Positions 1-8,173 of a stretch of DNA of 64,000 nucleotides are shown one piece after another. Position numbers and translations under genes: made by a program. A model generated the notes under the pieces. It searched no databases and was not told where the DNA came from. It saw only the letters and a list, made by a program, of their open reading frames with translations. The DNA is from DATLFA01 sp039934635 (GTDB lineage Bacteria > Actinomycetota > Acidimicrobiia > Acidimicrobiales > WLNW01): NCBI GenBank assembly GCA_039934635.1, contig JBDTLT010000011.1:6225-70224 (forward strand). The letters are read 5' to 3'. Positions within the stretch are counted from its first letter, which is position 1. Every line of letters starts with the position of its first letter.

Positions 1-105
1 CAGGCGGCCGACGAGACCGCCGCAGTCGTGGCGTTCTTGTGCTCCGATGCCGCGTCGTTCACCTCGGGCCAGGCGATCTCCGTCGCCGGCGGGGCGACGC
101 CCTAA
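1..105 (+). CDS. C-terminal fragment of a short-chain dehydrogenase/reductase (SDR)
   Basis: Only the last 34 codons are present; the gene begins before the window. The visible end reads ...FLCSDAASFTSGQAISVAGG..., which is the usual closing strand of classical SDR enzymes (F-x-[ST]-G-Q-x-I-x-V-x-G-G), where the C-terminus lines the substrate pocket. The cofactor-binding and catalytic Tyr/Lys parts are not visible, so substrate and NAD/NADP preference cannot be judged. It ends with TAA and is followed by a promoter, so it is not in one operon with the next gene. Confidence 0.75.
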   Translation, partial: QAADETAAVVAFLCSDAASFTSGQAISVAGGATP

Positions 106-171
106 CCCCCAGGTAACCGGTGGCGACCATTTTCCGAGCGCTGTCGAATGTTGCGGTTCCTTCAACGTATC

Positions 172-200
172 TTGACAGTTGTGTTACGAACCGCTAGAAA
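172..200 (+). promoter_or_regulatory. Sigma-70-type promoter, TTGACA-17-TAGAAA
   Basis: A perfect -35 hexamer TTGACA (172-177) is separated by 17 bases from a -10 hexamer TAGAAA (195-200). Transcription would start near 207 and give a 5' leader of about 26 bases for the membrane protein starting at 233. This also argues against starting that protein at the upstream GTG at 179, which lies inside the promoter. Confidence 0.6.
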
Positions 201-232
201 ATCCTTCCGTGCTACGCGATCGAGGTCCAAAG

Positions 233-547
233 ATGCGACCATTTGACCCGCGCTCGTCCCTTCGGGAACCGGTGAGCCCGGCCGACATCGATGCCGCCAT
301 CGAGCAGTGGGACGTCGAACTCGCCCTCGAGATGGCGTTCCTCGCCACCGAGCGCGTCTCCGTCGCCCGTCGCATCGTGGGGTTCTTCGCCGCGCTGCTG
401 GCATTCGTGGCCGGTGTCGCCGGCACGATCTGGGCGTTCCACAACGTCGGCCTCGGTTTGGCCTTGCTCAGCGCGTACTCGCTGCCGTTGTTCGTCCTAC
501 TGGTGATGCTCGGCGTCGAGCGCACGGTGCCACTCGGTAAGAACTGA
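233..547 (+). CDS. Small membrane protein of unknown function
   Basis: A 104-residue protein that I do not recognise. The N-terminal half is charged and probably cytoplasmic. It is followed by two hydrophobic stretches (roughly residues 48-69 and 73-94) that look like a transmembrane hairpin, with a short polar tail. I chose ATG at 233 because a GAGG ribosome-binding site lies seven bases upstream and the upstream in-frame GTG at 179 falls inside the promoter. It has its own promoter and is followed by an 80-base gap, so it is probably a single-gene transcript. No conserved catalytic motif is visible. Confidence 0.6.
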   Translation: MRPFDPRSSLREPVSPADIDAAIEQWDVELALEMAFLATERVSVARRIVGFFAALLAFVAGVAGTIWAFHNVGLGLALLSAYSLPLFVLLVMLGVERTVPLGKN

Positions 548-627
548 GGCCCGAGCGGCCTGCAGATCGGAAACCCCAGCGGGCACGCTGCTTCGACACA
601 ACCCGCACTGCGAGCGAGACTGCGGCG

Positions 628-1806
628 ATGCGCATCGGTTACAGCGATGACAGTGAAGCGTTGCGGCAGACGCTGCGTTCGTATTACGACGAGTTGCTGA
701 AACCCGAGGTCCGCGAACGACTCTCGCATTCGGAGGGCATCGGCCCCGACATGCGGGCGGTCGTGCGCCAGATGGGCCGCGACGGGTGGTTGGGCATCGG
801 CTGGCCGCCCGAGTACGGCGGCCAGGGTCGCACGCCGATCGAACAGTTCGTCTTCTTCGACGAGTCGATGCGGGCGCAAGCGCCCGTGCCCATGCTGACC
901 GTCAACACGGTCGGCCCGACGATCATGCACTTCGGCACCGCCGCCCAAAAAGAGTTCTTCCTGCCCAAGATCGTCGCCGGCGAGATTCACTTCTGCATCG
1001 GCTACTCAGAGCCCGGCGCCGGTACCGATCTCGCGGCCTTGCAGACACGCGCGGTCAGGGATGGCGACGAGTACATCATCAACGGACAGAAGATCTGGAC
1101 GAGCTTGGCCTCCGATGCCGACTACTGCTGGCTGGCGGTGCGCACCAACGCCGAAGCCAAGAAGCACAAGGGCATCTCGATGATCATCGTCGACATGAAG
1201 AACACGGACGGCATCACCGTTCGGCCCCTCGACCTGCTGCCGGGGCACAACGTATGCGAGGTCTTCTTCGACGATGTGCGCGTGCCGGTCGCGAATCGCG
1301 TCGGTGAGGAAAACGGCGGCTGGAATCTCATCACCAACCAGCTCAACCACGAGCGGGTCACGCTGTGCTCGCCGGGCATGATCGAGAATCACCTCGACGA
1401 GGTCAAGGCCTGGGCCAAAGCGACGGTCGGTGCGGACGGTCGCCGTGTGATCGACGACGAATGGGTACGCATCGCGTTGGCCCGGCTCTACGCGCGCCTC
1501 GAGTTCTTGCGGCTCATCAACTGGAAGGTTGCCTACAACGCGACGCAGAACACGCTGCATCCGGCCGACGCGTCGGCCACGAAGACGTTCGGCACCGAGT
1601 TCTATCTCGAGGCCATGCGGTCCTTGATGGAGATCGTCGGTCAGGCGTCGTATCTGACTGCAGGCACCGCCGGCTCGGTGTTGCATTCACGACTCGAGGC
1701 CGCGTACCGCGGCCTGTTGATCTTGACATTCGGAGGCGGCACCAACGAACTGCAACGTGATTTGATCGCGATGTTCGGCTTGGGCATGCCGCGGTCCGAT
1801 CGATGA
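628..1806 (+). CDS. Acyl-CoA dehydrogenase, alpha-type subunit of a heteromeric enzyme
   Basis: A 392-residue acyl-CoA dehydrogenase-fold protein, expected to oxidise acyl-CoA thioesters to enoyl-CoA using FAD. The N-terminal half carries the usual FAD/substrate motifs EPGAGTD (128-134) and NGQKIWTS (152-159), and the C-terminus has GGGTNELQRD. It lacks the R-x2-F-G...Q segment by which a normal homotetrameric enzyme contacts FAD from the neighbouring subunit. The next gene, 10 bases downstream, has that segment instead. This division of the FAD site is known for mycobacterial alpha2beta2 enzymes of sterol side-chain degradation (FadE26/27, FadE28/29). The specific substrate is not known. A same-length paralogue lies at 27315-28493. 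Confidence 0.88.
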   Translation: MRIGYSDDSEALRQTLRSYYDELLKPEVRERLSHSEGIGPDMRAVVRQMGRDGWLGIGWPPEYGGQGRTPIEQFVFFDESMRAQAPVPMLTVNTVGPTIMHFGTAAQKEFFLPKIVAGEIHFCIGYSEPGAGTDLAALQTRAVRDGDEYIINGQKIWTSLASDADYCWLAVRTNAEAKKHKGISMIIVDMKNTDGITVRPLDLLPGHNVCEVFFDDVRVPVANRVGEENGGWNLITNQLNHERVTLCSPGMIENHLDEVKAWAKATVGADGRRVIDDEWVRIALARLYARLEFLRLINWKVAYNATQNTLHPADASATKTFGTEFYLEAMRSLMEIVGQASYLTAGTAGSVLHSRLEAAYRGLLILTFGGGTNELQRDLIAMFGLGMPRSDR

Positions 1807-1816
1807 GGGGACATTG

Positions 1817-2920
1817 ATGGATTTCTCACTGAGCGAAGAACAAGAGACCACGCGTTCGCTGGCGCGCCAGATCCTCTCCGATCTCGTCACGCCCGAGCGC
1901 CACAAGGAACTCGAAGCCGACGGCCAATGGTTCGATCGCAAGGCGTGGTCTGCACTGGCCGACGCCGGGCTGCTCGGCATCGCGGCACCCGAAGCGCATG
2001 GCGGCTCGGCACTCGGGTTCCTCGAGGTCGCGCTCGTGCTCGAAGAAGTCGGGCGCACGGTCGCCAAAGTGCCCTATCTCGCATCCGTGGTGATGGGCAT
2101 TTTGCCGATCGCCCGCTTCGGTGACGCGACGGTGCAGGGCCAGTGGCTTCCGCGGCTCGTCTCGGGTGAGGCCATCGCCACGACCGCGCTGGTCGAAGAG
2201 CGCGCATCCGCCCGGTCGCCGGCCACGTCCGCCCGCAAGAAGGGCTCTGCTTGGGTGCTCGACGGCACGAAGACGTGCGTCCCGGCGGGCCTCGACGCCT
2301 CGATCGTGTTGGTGCCCGCGATGACGGGCAACCGCCGGGTCGGCGTGTTCGTCGTCGAGACCGACGGGCCCGGCGTCGAGATCGAGCGCCAGGACACCAC
2401 GACCGGCATTCCCGAAGCGCGGGTCGTGCTCGCGGGCGCCAAGGCGACATTGCTCGGCGACACCGTCGCGGGTGCAGAGATCGTCGATTGGATCACGCTG
2501 CGGGCGACTGCGGCGCTGGCCGCCACCGCGGTCGGTGTCTGCGAAGCCGCCCTGCGCATCACCGCGGAGTACACGAAGACGCGCGAGCAGTTCGGCCGCC
2601 CGATCGCCACGTTCCAAGCAGTCGGCCAACGCGCCGCCGACGCCTACATCGACACCGAGGCGGTGCGGCTCACCGCGCTGCAGGCCGCGTGGCGCATCTC
2701 CGCCGATCTCCCGGCCGAGGCCGAGGTGGCCATCGCCAAGTTCTGGGCGGCGGACGGCGGGCAGCGCGTCGTGCACGCGGCGCAACACCTGCACGGGGGC
2801 ATGGGTGTCGACCGGGACTATCCCGTTCACCGCTATTTCCTGTGGGCCAAGCATCTCGAACTCTCGCTCGGCGGCGCCACCGAACAGCTTCTGCGCTTGG
2901 GCGACATCTTGGCCGGGTAA
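1817..2920 (+). CDS. Acyl-CoA dehydrogenase, beta-type subunit of a heteromeric enzyme
   Basis: A 367-residue partner of the preceding gene. It keeps the C-terminal half of the FAD site (REQFG at 256-260, Q267, HGGMG at 326-330), but the middle region that should carry the EP-x-AGSD and NG-x-K motifs is degenerate (EERASARS... and DGTKTCVPAG). This fits the beta role in an alpha2beta2 enzyme, which cannot work without its alpha partner. The start at ATG 1817 follows a GAGGGGA ribosome-binding site; an adjacent in-frame TTG at 1814 is less likely. It is co-transcribed with the alpha gene. A second such pair lies at 27315-29647. Confidence 0.87.
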   Translation: MDFSLSEEQETTRSLARQILSDLVTPERHKELEADGQWFDRKAWSALADAGLLGIAAPEAHGGSALGFLEVALVLEEVGRTVAKVPYLASVVMGILPIARFGDATVQGQWLPRLVSGEAIATTALVEERASARSPATSARKKGSAWVLDGTKTCVPAGLDASIVLVPAMTGNRRVGVFVVETDGPGVEIERQDTTTGIPEARVVLAGAKATLLGDTVAGAEIVDWITLRATAALAATAVGVCEAALRITAEYTKTREQFGRPIATFQAVGQRAADAYIDTEAVRLTALQAAWRISADLPAEAEVAIAKFWAADGGQRVVHAAQHLHGGMGVDRDYPVHRYFLWAKHLELSLGGATEQLLRLGDILAG

Positions 2921-2978
2921 CGGCGGAGGGAACCAGAGATACCCCGGCCCTCGTCGGGGAAATCCCGGGGCTATTTGT

Positions 2979-2994
2979 TACTATGGCCGTAGTG
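2979..2994 (+). promoter_or_regulatory. Palindromic operator-like site upstream of sufB
   Basis: TACTATGGCCGTAGTG holds inverted arms ACTA/TAGT around a six-base centre, 43 bases before the sufB start. Almost the same sequence, with matching flanks (ATTTG before, AATT after), lies at 10716-10731 in front of the opposing sufC-sufS-sufU operon. TACTAT (2979-2984) could serve as a -10 element, so a bound repressor would block the promoter. The likely ligand is an iron-sulfur-sensing regulator of the SufR or Rrf2 kind, but no such gene is in the window. Confidence 0.55.
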
Positions 2995-3036
2995 GAAATT
3001 CTGGATTCCCGACGCGACGCAAAAGGAGCCTGACGC

Positions 3037-4434
3037 ATGGCTGACATTGGCGTTGATCTGAGCCGCTACGCCCTCGGGTGGCACGACGAAGTTGTTTCCG
3101 TCTTCGAGCCCAAGCGTGGCTTGAACGCCGACATCGTCAAAGAGATCTCCGGCATCAAGGGCGAGCCCCAGTGGATGCTCGACTTCCGGTTGAAGTCACT
3201 GCGCCAATTCGAAAAGCGGCCCATGCCCAATTGGGGCGGCGATCTCTCCGAGATCTACTTCGACAACATCTTCTATTACATCAAGCCGACCGACCATCAG
3301 GTCGACGCGTGGGATGCCTTGCCCGAGTCGGTGAAAAAGACCTACGAAAAGCTCGGTATTCCCGAGGCCGAGCGCAAGTACCTCGCGGGGGTCACCGCGC
3401 AGTACGAAAGCGAAGTCGTCTTCCATCGCAATCGTGAAGATCTCGCCGGTCTCGGTGTGATCTTCTGCGACATGGACACCGCGCTGCGCGAGTACCCCGA
3501 TGTCGTCAAGAAGCACATGGGCAAGATCATCCCGTCGAACGACAACAAGTTCTCTGCGCTCAACTCCGCCGCGTGGAGCGGTGGCTCGTTCATCTACGTC
3601 CCACCGGGCGTCAAGGTGCCGATGCCGTTGCAGGCCTACTTCCGTATCAACTCGGAGAACATGGGCCAGTTCGAGCGCACGTTGATCATCGCCGACGAGG
3701 GCTCCGAAGTGCATTACATCGAGGGTTGCTCGGCACCGGTCTACACGACCGATTCATTGCATTCGGCGGTCGTCGAGATCTTCGTCGGCAAGTCGGCTCG
3801 AGTGACCTACACGACCATCCAAAACTGGTCCAACAACGTCTTCAACTTGGTCACCAAGCGCGCCCGGGTCGAGGCCGAGGGCCACATGGAGTGGATCGAC
3901 GGCAACATCGGTTCGCGTCTCACGATGAAGTACCCCGGTGTCGTCATGGTCGGCCCCAAGGCATCCGGTGAGGTGCTGTCGGTCGCCTATGCGGGGCAGG
4001 GCCAACATCAAGATGCCGGCGCCAAGATGGTGCACGCCGCGCCCGAGACGACCTCCAAAATCGTGTCCAAGTCGATCTCCAAGGACGGCGGGCGCACCAG
4101 CTATCGCGGTCTGGTGCGGGTCGAAGGCGACGCCTACGGCTGCAAGAGTCATGTGCAGTGCGACGCGCTCATTCTCGATGACCATTCCATCTCCGACACG
4201 TTCCCCTACATGGAGATCGGCGCCAAAGATGCGGTCATCGGCCACGAGGCGACGGTGTCCAAGGTCGCGGACGATCAACTCTTCTACTTGATGAGCCGCG
4301 GGCTCTCGCACGAACAAGCCATGGGCATGATCGTCAACGGCTTCATCGAGCCGGTGACGCGCACGCTGCCGATGGAGTACGCGGTCGAGTGGTCACGCCT
4401 CATCGAACTACAGATGGAAGGCAGCGTCGGCTGA
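3037..4434 (+). CDS. sufB: SufB, scaffold subunit of the SUF Fe-S cluster assembly complex
   Basis: A 465-residue cytoplasmic protein. SufB joins SufC and SufD in the SufBC2D scaffold on which [Fe-S] clusters are built from sulfide passed on by SufS/SufU. The C-terminal core has C375 (in VQCD) and H403-E404 (in GHEA) at the same mutual spacing as C405, H433 and E434 of E. coli SufB, the residues needed for sulfur transfer and cluster formation. The ATG is preceded by AAGGAG at a good distance. It is the first gene of the + strand SUF operon, behind a palindromic operator. A strong hairpin after the stop codon may reduce read-through into downstream genes. No SufR-type regulator gene precedes it, unlike in many actinobacteria. 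Confidence 0.97.
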   Translation: MADIGVDLSRYALGWHDEVVSVFEPKRGLNADIVKEISGIKGEPQWMLDFRLKSLRQFEKRPMPNWGGDLSEIYFDNIFYYIKPTDHQVDAWDALPESVKKTYEKLGIPEAERKYLAGVTAQYESEVVFHRNREDLAGLGVIFCDMDTALREYPDVVKKHMGKIIPSNDNKFSALNSAAWSGGSFIYVPPGVKVPMPLQAYFRINSENMGQFERTLIIADEGSEVHYIEGCSAPVYTTDSLHSAVVEIFVGKSARVTYTTIQNWSNNVFNLVTKRARVEAEGHMEWIDGNIGSRLTMKYPGVVMVGPKASGEVLSVAYAGQGQHQDAGAKMVHAAPETTSKIVSKSISKDGGRTSYRGLVRVEGDAYGCKSHVQCDALILDDHSISDTFPYMEIGAKDAVIGHEATVSKVADDQLFYLMSRGLSHEQAMGMIVNGFIEPVTRTLPMEYAVEWSRLIELQMEGSVG

Positions 4435-4460
4435 GCCTGCGAAGCAGCGTGCCATGCCCC

Positions 4461-4479
4461 CCGCGTGCCGTGCACGCGG
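4461..4479 (+). terminator. Hairpin between sufB and the four-cysteine gene (attenuator or processing site)
   Basis: CCGCGTGC (4461-4468) and GCACGCGG (4472-4479) form a perfect 8-bp GC-rich stem with a three-base loop, followed by GGGTTTGG. The downstream genes keep the same strand and function, so complete termination is unlikely. Partial termination or 3'-end protection would leave more sufB than sufD message. Confidence 0.4.
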
Positions 4480-4500
4480 CGGGTTTGGCAAGATGGGGTG

Positions 4501-4860
4501 ATGCCCATGCGGGAAGAGTGCAAGTTCTTCGAGAGTCGGACCTATAAGAACGGTGAGACCGTCCGCAAGTGCGACCTCGACCTTGCCCCCGAGGCGCCGT
4601 GGCGTTGTCCGGAGAACTGCGCGGCGTTCACGCCGCGGATGGCCGACGTCAATTGGGCCCACGGCACGCTCGTGACGCCGCCGACGCCCGCCGAGCCGAA
4701 GAGCCTCGAAGAAGATCCCGAATCGGTGGCCCGTCTGCTCGACGAAGCCGAGGACATCCTCAACGAAGCCGGACCGCGCATCGTCGACGAGGTCAATCGC
4801 CAGCAGGGTCGAGACCCGGCTCGGCGAAAGTGGTGGCCGTTCGGTCGCGCCGGGCGCTGA
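4501..4860 (+). CDS. Four-cysteine protein of unknown function inside the suf operon
   Basis: A 119-residue protein that I do not recognise. The N-terminal third has four cysteines (C7, C24, C36, C40) in a compact arrangement C-x16-C-x11-C-x3-C, the last two in RCPENC. This looks like a metal-binding site (zinc or an Fe-S cluster). The rest is acidic and helical, with a basic C-terminal tail rich in Arg and Trp. It sits between sufB and sufD in the same direction, so a part in cluster assembly or sensing is possible but is only inferred from position. The start at ATG 4501 is chosen over an upstream GTG because of the GGGG just before it; ATG 4507 is also possible. Confidence 0.75.
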   Translation: MPMREECKFFESRTYKNGETVRKCDLDLAPEAPWRCPENCAAFTPRMADVNWAHGTLVTPPTPAEPKSLEEDPESVARLLDEAEDILNEAGPRIVDEVNRQQGRDPARRKWWPFGRAGR

Positions 4861-4890
4861 TATTTCCCCTACGCGGATAGGATTATTTCC

Positions 4891-6159
4891 GTGGTTTCGG
4901 TCTTTGCCCCCGATGTAGCGCGCTCGCTCGACGGGCCCCAATGGCTTCGCGAATTTCGCCGTGGCGCGGCCGAGCGGGTTGCAGCGGGTTCCTTGCCCAC
5001 CGCCGACGAAGAGGTGTGGCGCTACACCCGCATCGGTGATCTCGCCATCGACCGCTTTCACCTGAGCGACGGCGTCAGCGGTGATGCCCGCACCGTTGCC
5101 CAGGTGCAGACCGTGCTCGGCGCCTACAGCGACACCGCCGCGGTAGTCGTCGTGCACAACGGACGGCTCGCGCATGTCTCGCAATCGGTCGCTCGCGGGC
5201 TCTACGTAGGGCCGCTGACCGGCTATCGCGGTGGCGAAACGCTGCTCGGCTCGGCGTCGCCCGCCGCCACCGATCTCTTCGCGGAGATGAACAACGCATT
5301 CGCCGCAGAGCCTCTCGCAGTGGTCGTGGACGCGAACGCCGAGATCGACGCGCCGATTGTGGTCGTGCACTGGAACGACGGCGCCGACGCTGCGGTGTTT
5401 CCCCGTCTCGTCGTGCGGGCGGGCGCCAACAGTCACGCGCTGCTCGTCGAGCACGCGTTGTCGTCGGGCGACACGTTGATGCTGGCTCCCGTGGTCGAGA
5501 TGGTGATCGAGCGCGACGCTCGCTTCGGCTATCTCAACGTGCAGCAGTTGGGTGCGAGCACCTGGCAACTGGCATCGCATTCTTCGACCGTCGACACCGG
5601 TGCCACATTGACCGCGTCAGCCGCGGTTTTCGGTGGCGACTCGGCGCGTCAACGCACCGACTGCCGGCTCATCGGGCGGGGCGCCACCGGCGTGCTGCAA
5701 GCCTTGTATTTCGGCAGCGGTGACCAATTGCTCGACTTCCGCACCTTTCAAGATCACGCGGCGCGCGACACCACGAGCAATCTGTTGTTCAAAGGCGTCA
5801 TCGACGATCGGGCCCGCTCGGTCTACACCGGGCTCATCCATGTGCGACCCGATGCCCGGGGGACCAACGCGTTCCAGACGAACCGCAACATCAAACTCTC
5901 TGACGAAGCATGGGCCGAGTCCGTGCCCAACCTCCAGATCGAGAACAACGACGTCAAGTGCAGCCACGCGTCGACCGTCGGCCCCGTCGACGAAGACCAA
6001 CGCTTCTATCTGGAGAGTCGCGGTTTGCATCCCTCGCGAGCCGAGCGTTTCATCGTCGCCGGCTTCTTCGACGAGGTGCTCCACGCCCTGCCGGTCGCCG
6101 CCGCTCGTCCGATCGTCGCCGCGGCAATCACCGCCAAACTTGGCGAGGAGTCGAAGTGA
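4891..6159 (+). CDS. sufD: SufD, scaffold subunit of the SUF Fe-S cluster assembly complex
   Basis: A 422-residue SufD. It pairs with SufB in the beta-helix core of SufBC2D and is needed for iron acquisition. The family hallmark NDVKCSHASTVG is present with H359 in the position of the essential histidine of E. coli SufD (H360). The N-terminal helical region is typical and the length is normal. It starts with GTG at 4891 after GGATAGG. The last codons overlap the next gene by four bases (GTGA), which implies coupled translation with the Rieske ferredoxin. Confidence 0.95.
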   Translation: MVSVFAPDVARSLDGPQWLREFRRGAAERVAAGSLPTADEEVWRYTRIGDLAIDRFHLSDGVSGDARTVAQVQTVLGAYSDTAAVVVVHNGRLAHVSQSVARGLYVGPLTGYRGGETLLGSASPAATDLFAEMNNAFAAEPLAVVVDANAEIDAPIVVVHWNDGADAAVFPRLVVRAGANSHALLVEHALSSGDTLMLAPVVEMVIERDARFGYLNVQQLGASTWQLASHSSTVDTGATLTASAAVFGGDSARQRTDCRLIGRGATGVLQALYFGSGDQLLDFRTFQDHAARDTTSNLLFKGVIDDRARSVYTGLIHVRPDARGTNAFQTNRNIKLSDEAWAESVPNLQIENNDVKCSHASTVGPVDEDQRFYLESRGLHPSRAERFIVAGFFDEVLHALPVAAARPIVAAAITAKLGEESK

Positions 6160-6482
6160 AGCAGTTCTTATTGTGCGCCGTTGACGATCTCGCGCCCGCG
6201 ACGGCGCGGCGCTTCGACGTAGACGCACACCGCATCGCGCTGGTGCGCATCGACGACGACTTCTACGCCATCGGCGACACGTGTTCGCACGCGGACTACT
6301 CGCTCTCCGAAGGCGAGGTCAACCTCGAAGAACGCACGCTCGAATGCTGGAAGCACGGCAGCCAGTTCAGCGTCGAAGACGGACATCCGGTGTCGCTACC
6401 CGCCACGCGGCCGGTGCCGGTCTACAAAGTCGTCGTCGAAGACGGCTCGGTCTACGTGTCGATCGAGGCCGGCGATGAGTGA
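6156..6482 (+). CDS. Rieske-type [2Fe-2S] ferredoxin of the SUF operon
   Basis: A 108-residue single-domain Rieske protein. The two cluster motifs are complete: C43-S-H45 and C64-WK-H67, giving the Cys2His2 ligation of a [2Fe-2S] centre. It looks like the ferredoxin component of aromatic-ring dioxygenases. A gene of this kind between sufD and sufC is, however, common in actinobacterial suf operons, where it may be an electron donor or a cluster acceptor. It overlaps sufD by four bases and sufC by eight, so it belongs firmly to this operon. The exact role is not established. Confidence 0.92.
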   Translation: MKQFLLCAVDDLAPATARRFDVDAHRIALVRIDDDFYAIGDTCSHADYSLSEGEVNLEERTLECWKHGSQFSVEDGHPVSLPATRPVPVYKVVVEDGSVYVSIEAGDE

Positions 6483-7263
6483 GCTCGTGATCAGGGGCCT
6501 GTACGCGTCGGTGCGGGGCGCGCCCATTCTGCGCGGCGTCGATCTGGTCGTGCGCAGCGGCGAAGTGCACGCGGTGATGGGCCCCAATGGGTCGGGCAAA
6601 TCGACGTTGGCGCATGTGCTGATGGGTAAGCCCGGCTACGAGGTCACCGAGGGTTCGATCACGCTCGATGGTGTCGACCTCGTGGGCCTTGCGCCGTGGC
6701 AGCGGGCCCGGGCGGGGCTGTTCCTCGGCCTGCAGTATCCCGTCGAGGTACCCGGCGTGCACGTGGGCGAGGTTCTGGTCGAGGCCCTCGCGGCGGGCGG
6801 GCTTTCGCACGAGGCCGCCGACGAACGCATCGCGTCGGAGGCACCCCGCCTCGGACTCGACGACATGTTCTTCACGCGTGCGCTCAACGTCGATCTCTCG
6901 GGCGGCGAGAAGAAGCGCGTCGAGACCTTTCAGCTCGCGGTGCTGCGGCCCAAGATCGCGGTGCTCGACGAGCTCGATTCGGGCCTCGATATCGACGCGT
7001 TGCGCCTCGTCAGCCGCCGTGTCGAAGACGCGACCAAAGAGTTCGATCTCGGCGTGCTCGCCATCACGCACTACCAGCGCCTGCTCGAAGTACTGCACGC
7101 TGATCACGTGCACATCTTCGCCAACGGTCGCATCAAGGCCAGCGGCGGCCCCGAGCTGGCGTCCGAGCTCGAACGCACCGGCTATGCCGCGTGGGCCGAC
7201 GCCGAGGCCGCGACCGTCGTCGCCGATCCGTTCGCGGATCCCTTCGCGGATCCCTTCGCCTGA
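6475..7263 (+). CDS. sufC: SufC, ATPase of the SUF complex (copy 1), with a repeated C-terminal tail
   Basis: A 262-residue ABC-type ATPase without membrane parts; it powers rearrangement of the SufB-SufD core. Motifs: Walker A GPNGSGKST (36-44), signature LSGGEKKR (141-148), Walker B ending in the catalytic E166 (VLDELDSGLD), and the switch histidine H199. It ends in three copies of Asp-Pro-Phe-Ala (251-262) encoded by a near-perfect 12-base tandem repeat, an extension that the other SufC in this window (9942-10682) lacks. Canonical SufC reads DE-T-DSGLD; here the Thr is Leu. The start overlaps the Rieske gene by eight bases. Confidence 0.93.
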   Translation: MSELVIRGLYASVRGAPILRGVDLVVRSGEVHAVMGPNGSGKSTLAHVLMGKPGYEVTEGSITLDGVDLVGLAPWQRARAGLFLGLQYPVEVPGVHVGEVLVEALAAGGLSHEAADERIASEAPRLGLDDMFFTRALNVDLSGGEKKRVETFQLAVLRPKIAVLDELDSGLDIDALRLVSRRVEDATKEFDLGVLAITHYQRLLEVLHADHVHIFANGRIKASGGPELASELERTGYAAWADAEAATVVADPFADPFADPFA

Positions 7264-7326
7264 TTCGAACGCGTCGCCGCGGCTCGCCGTCTGGACGTAC
7301 CGCGAACGTGTCGTAGGCTCGAAACC

Positions 7327-7626
7327 ATGCCGGTAGATCGCCGTCCCCTGTCCTCCGCCGAGGTCGCCCACCTCGTCGCGCCACTCGACGGATGGGAGCT
7401 CGACGGCGACACGTTGCGGCGTCAGCTGGTCTTCGACTCGTTCGTGCAGGCCTTCGGCTTCATGGCCCAGGTGGCCCTCATCGCCGAGCGCCTCGACCAT
7501 CACCCGAACTGGTCCAACGTGTACAACCGCGTCGACATCGCCGTCACGACGCACGATGCGGGCGGCTTGACCGCGCTCGACTTCGAGTTCGTGCGCCGGG
7601 TCGACGCGGTCTTGTCGCGAGCCTGA
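7327..7626 (+). CDS. Pterin-4a-carbinolamine dehydratase
   Basis: A 99-residue protein of the PCD/DCoH family, which dehydrates 4a-hydroxytetrahydropterin to recycle the pterin cofactor. The family signature is clear: DHHPNW at residues 57-62, then the conserved VYNRVDI strand and TH at 75-76 followed by GGLT-x2-D. The length is typical. No phenylalanine hydroxylase or other pterin-dependent enzyme is nearby, so the physiological partner is unknown. It starts at ATG 7327 about 60 bases after sufC and is followed one base later by an acetyltransferase gene. Confidence 0.88.
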   Translation: MPVDRRPLSSAEVAHLVAPLDGWELDGDTLRRQLVFDSFVQAFGFMAQVALIAERLDHHPNWSNVYNRVDIAVTTHDAGGLTALDFEFVRRVDAVLSRA

Positions 7627-7627
7627 C

Positions 7628-8149
7628 ATGCGCCACGAAATCGAAGGCAGCATCGTCCGTCTGCGCGCGATGGAACTCGCCGATGTCCAGTGGTACGACA
7701 ACTTGCCGATCACGAGTGAGTACGACGACTTTGGCCAGCAGCCGCCGTACAACTCAGTCGATCGCTGGCGCGCCGACAAGCTCGTCACCGCCGACAACGG
7801 GTTGCTACTGGTCGAACAGATCGCGTCGCGCGAGCGACTGGGTTCTGTCGGGTGGCGCACCGTCACGTGGGGGCCGTCGTGGCTGTCCCGTTGTATAGAG
7901 ATCGGCATCTCGCTCATTCCGAGTGCGCGGGGCCGCGGCCTCGGTACCGAGGCGCAGCGGTTACTCGCTCGATTTCTCTTCGCCGAGACCAATGTGCAAC
8001 GAATCCAGGCGGTCACCGACGTGACCAACCTTTCCGAGCAGCGTGCGCTCGAAAAAGCGGGCTTCATCGCCGAAGGAGTGCTGCGCAGCGCGCAACACCG
8101 GCGCGGCGACTATCACGACTTGGTGATCTACGCAGTAGTACGCGAATAG
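7628..8149 (+). CDS. GNAT-family N-acetyltransferase (RimJ/RimL-like)
   Basis: A 173-residue GNAT acetyltransferase. It begins with the IVRLRAMELAD pattern typical of RimJ/RimL relatives. It has the acetyl-CoA pyrophosphate-binding loop in ARGRGLGTEA (motif A) and the late strand SEQRALEKAGFIAEG (motif B). Such enzymes acetylate protein N-termini, antibiotics or small amines; the substrate cannot be read from the sequence. It follows the pterin dehydratase by one base and converges on sufU. Confidence 0.85.
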   Translation: MRHEIEGSIVRLRAMELADVQWYDNLPITSEYDDFGQQPPYNSVDRWRADKLVTADNGLLLVEQIASRERLGSVGWRTVTWGPSWLSRCIEIGISLIPSARGRGLGTEAQRLLARFLFAETNVQRIQAVTDVTNLSEQRALEKAGFIAEGVLRSAQHRRGDYHDLVIYAVVRE

Positions 8150-8173
8150 TGCGTGCTAGTGGGGTGGTCTAAC

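Noticed and set aside
2942..2970. A terminator after the first acyl-CoA dehydrogenase pair
   Set aside because: Short GC inverted repeats are present (CCCCGG/CCGGGG) but with a long loop and several competing foldings; too weak to call.
4408..5580. A 390-codon - strand frame covering sufB's end, the four-cysteine gene and sufD's start
   Set aside because: It opposes three supported genes and has no recognisable domain; it is another GC-driven shadow.
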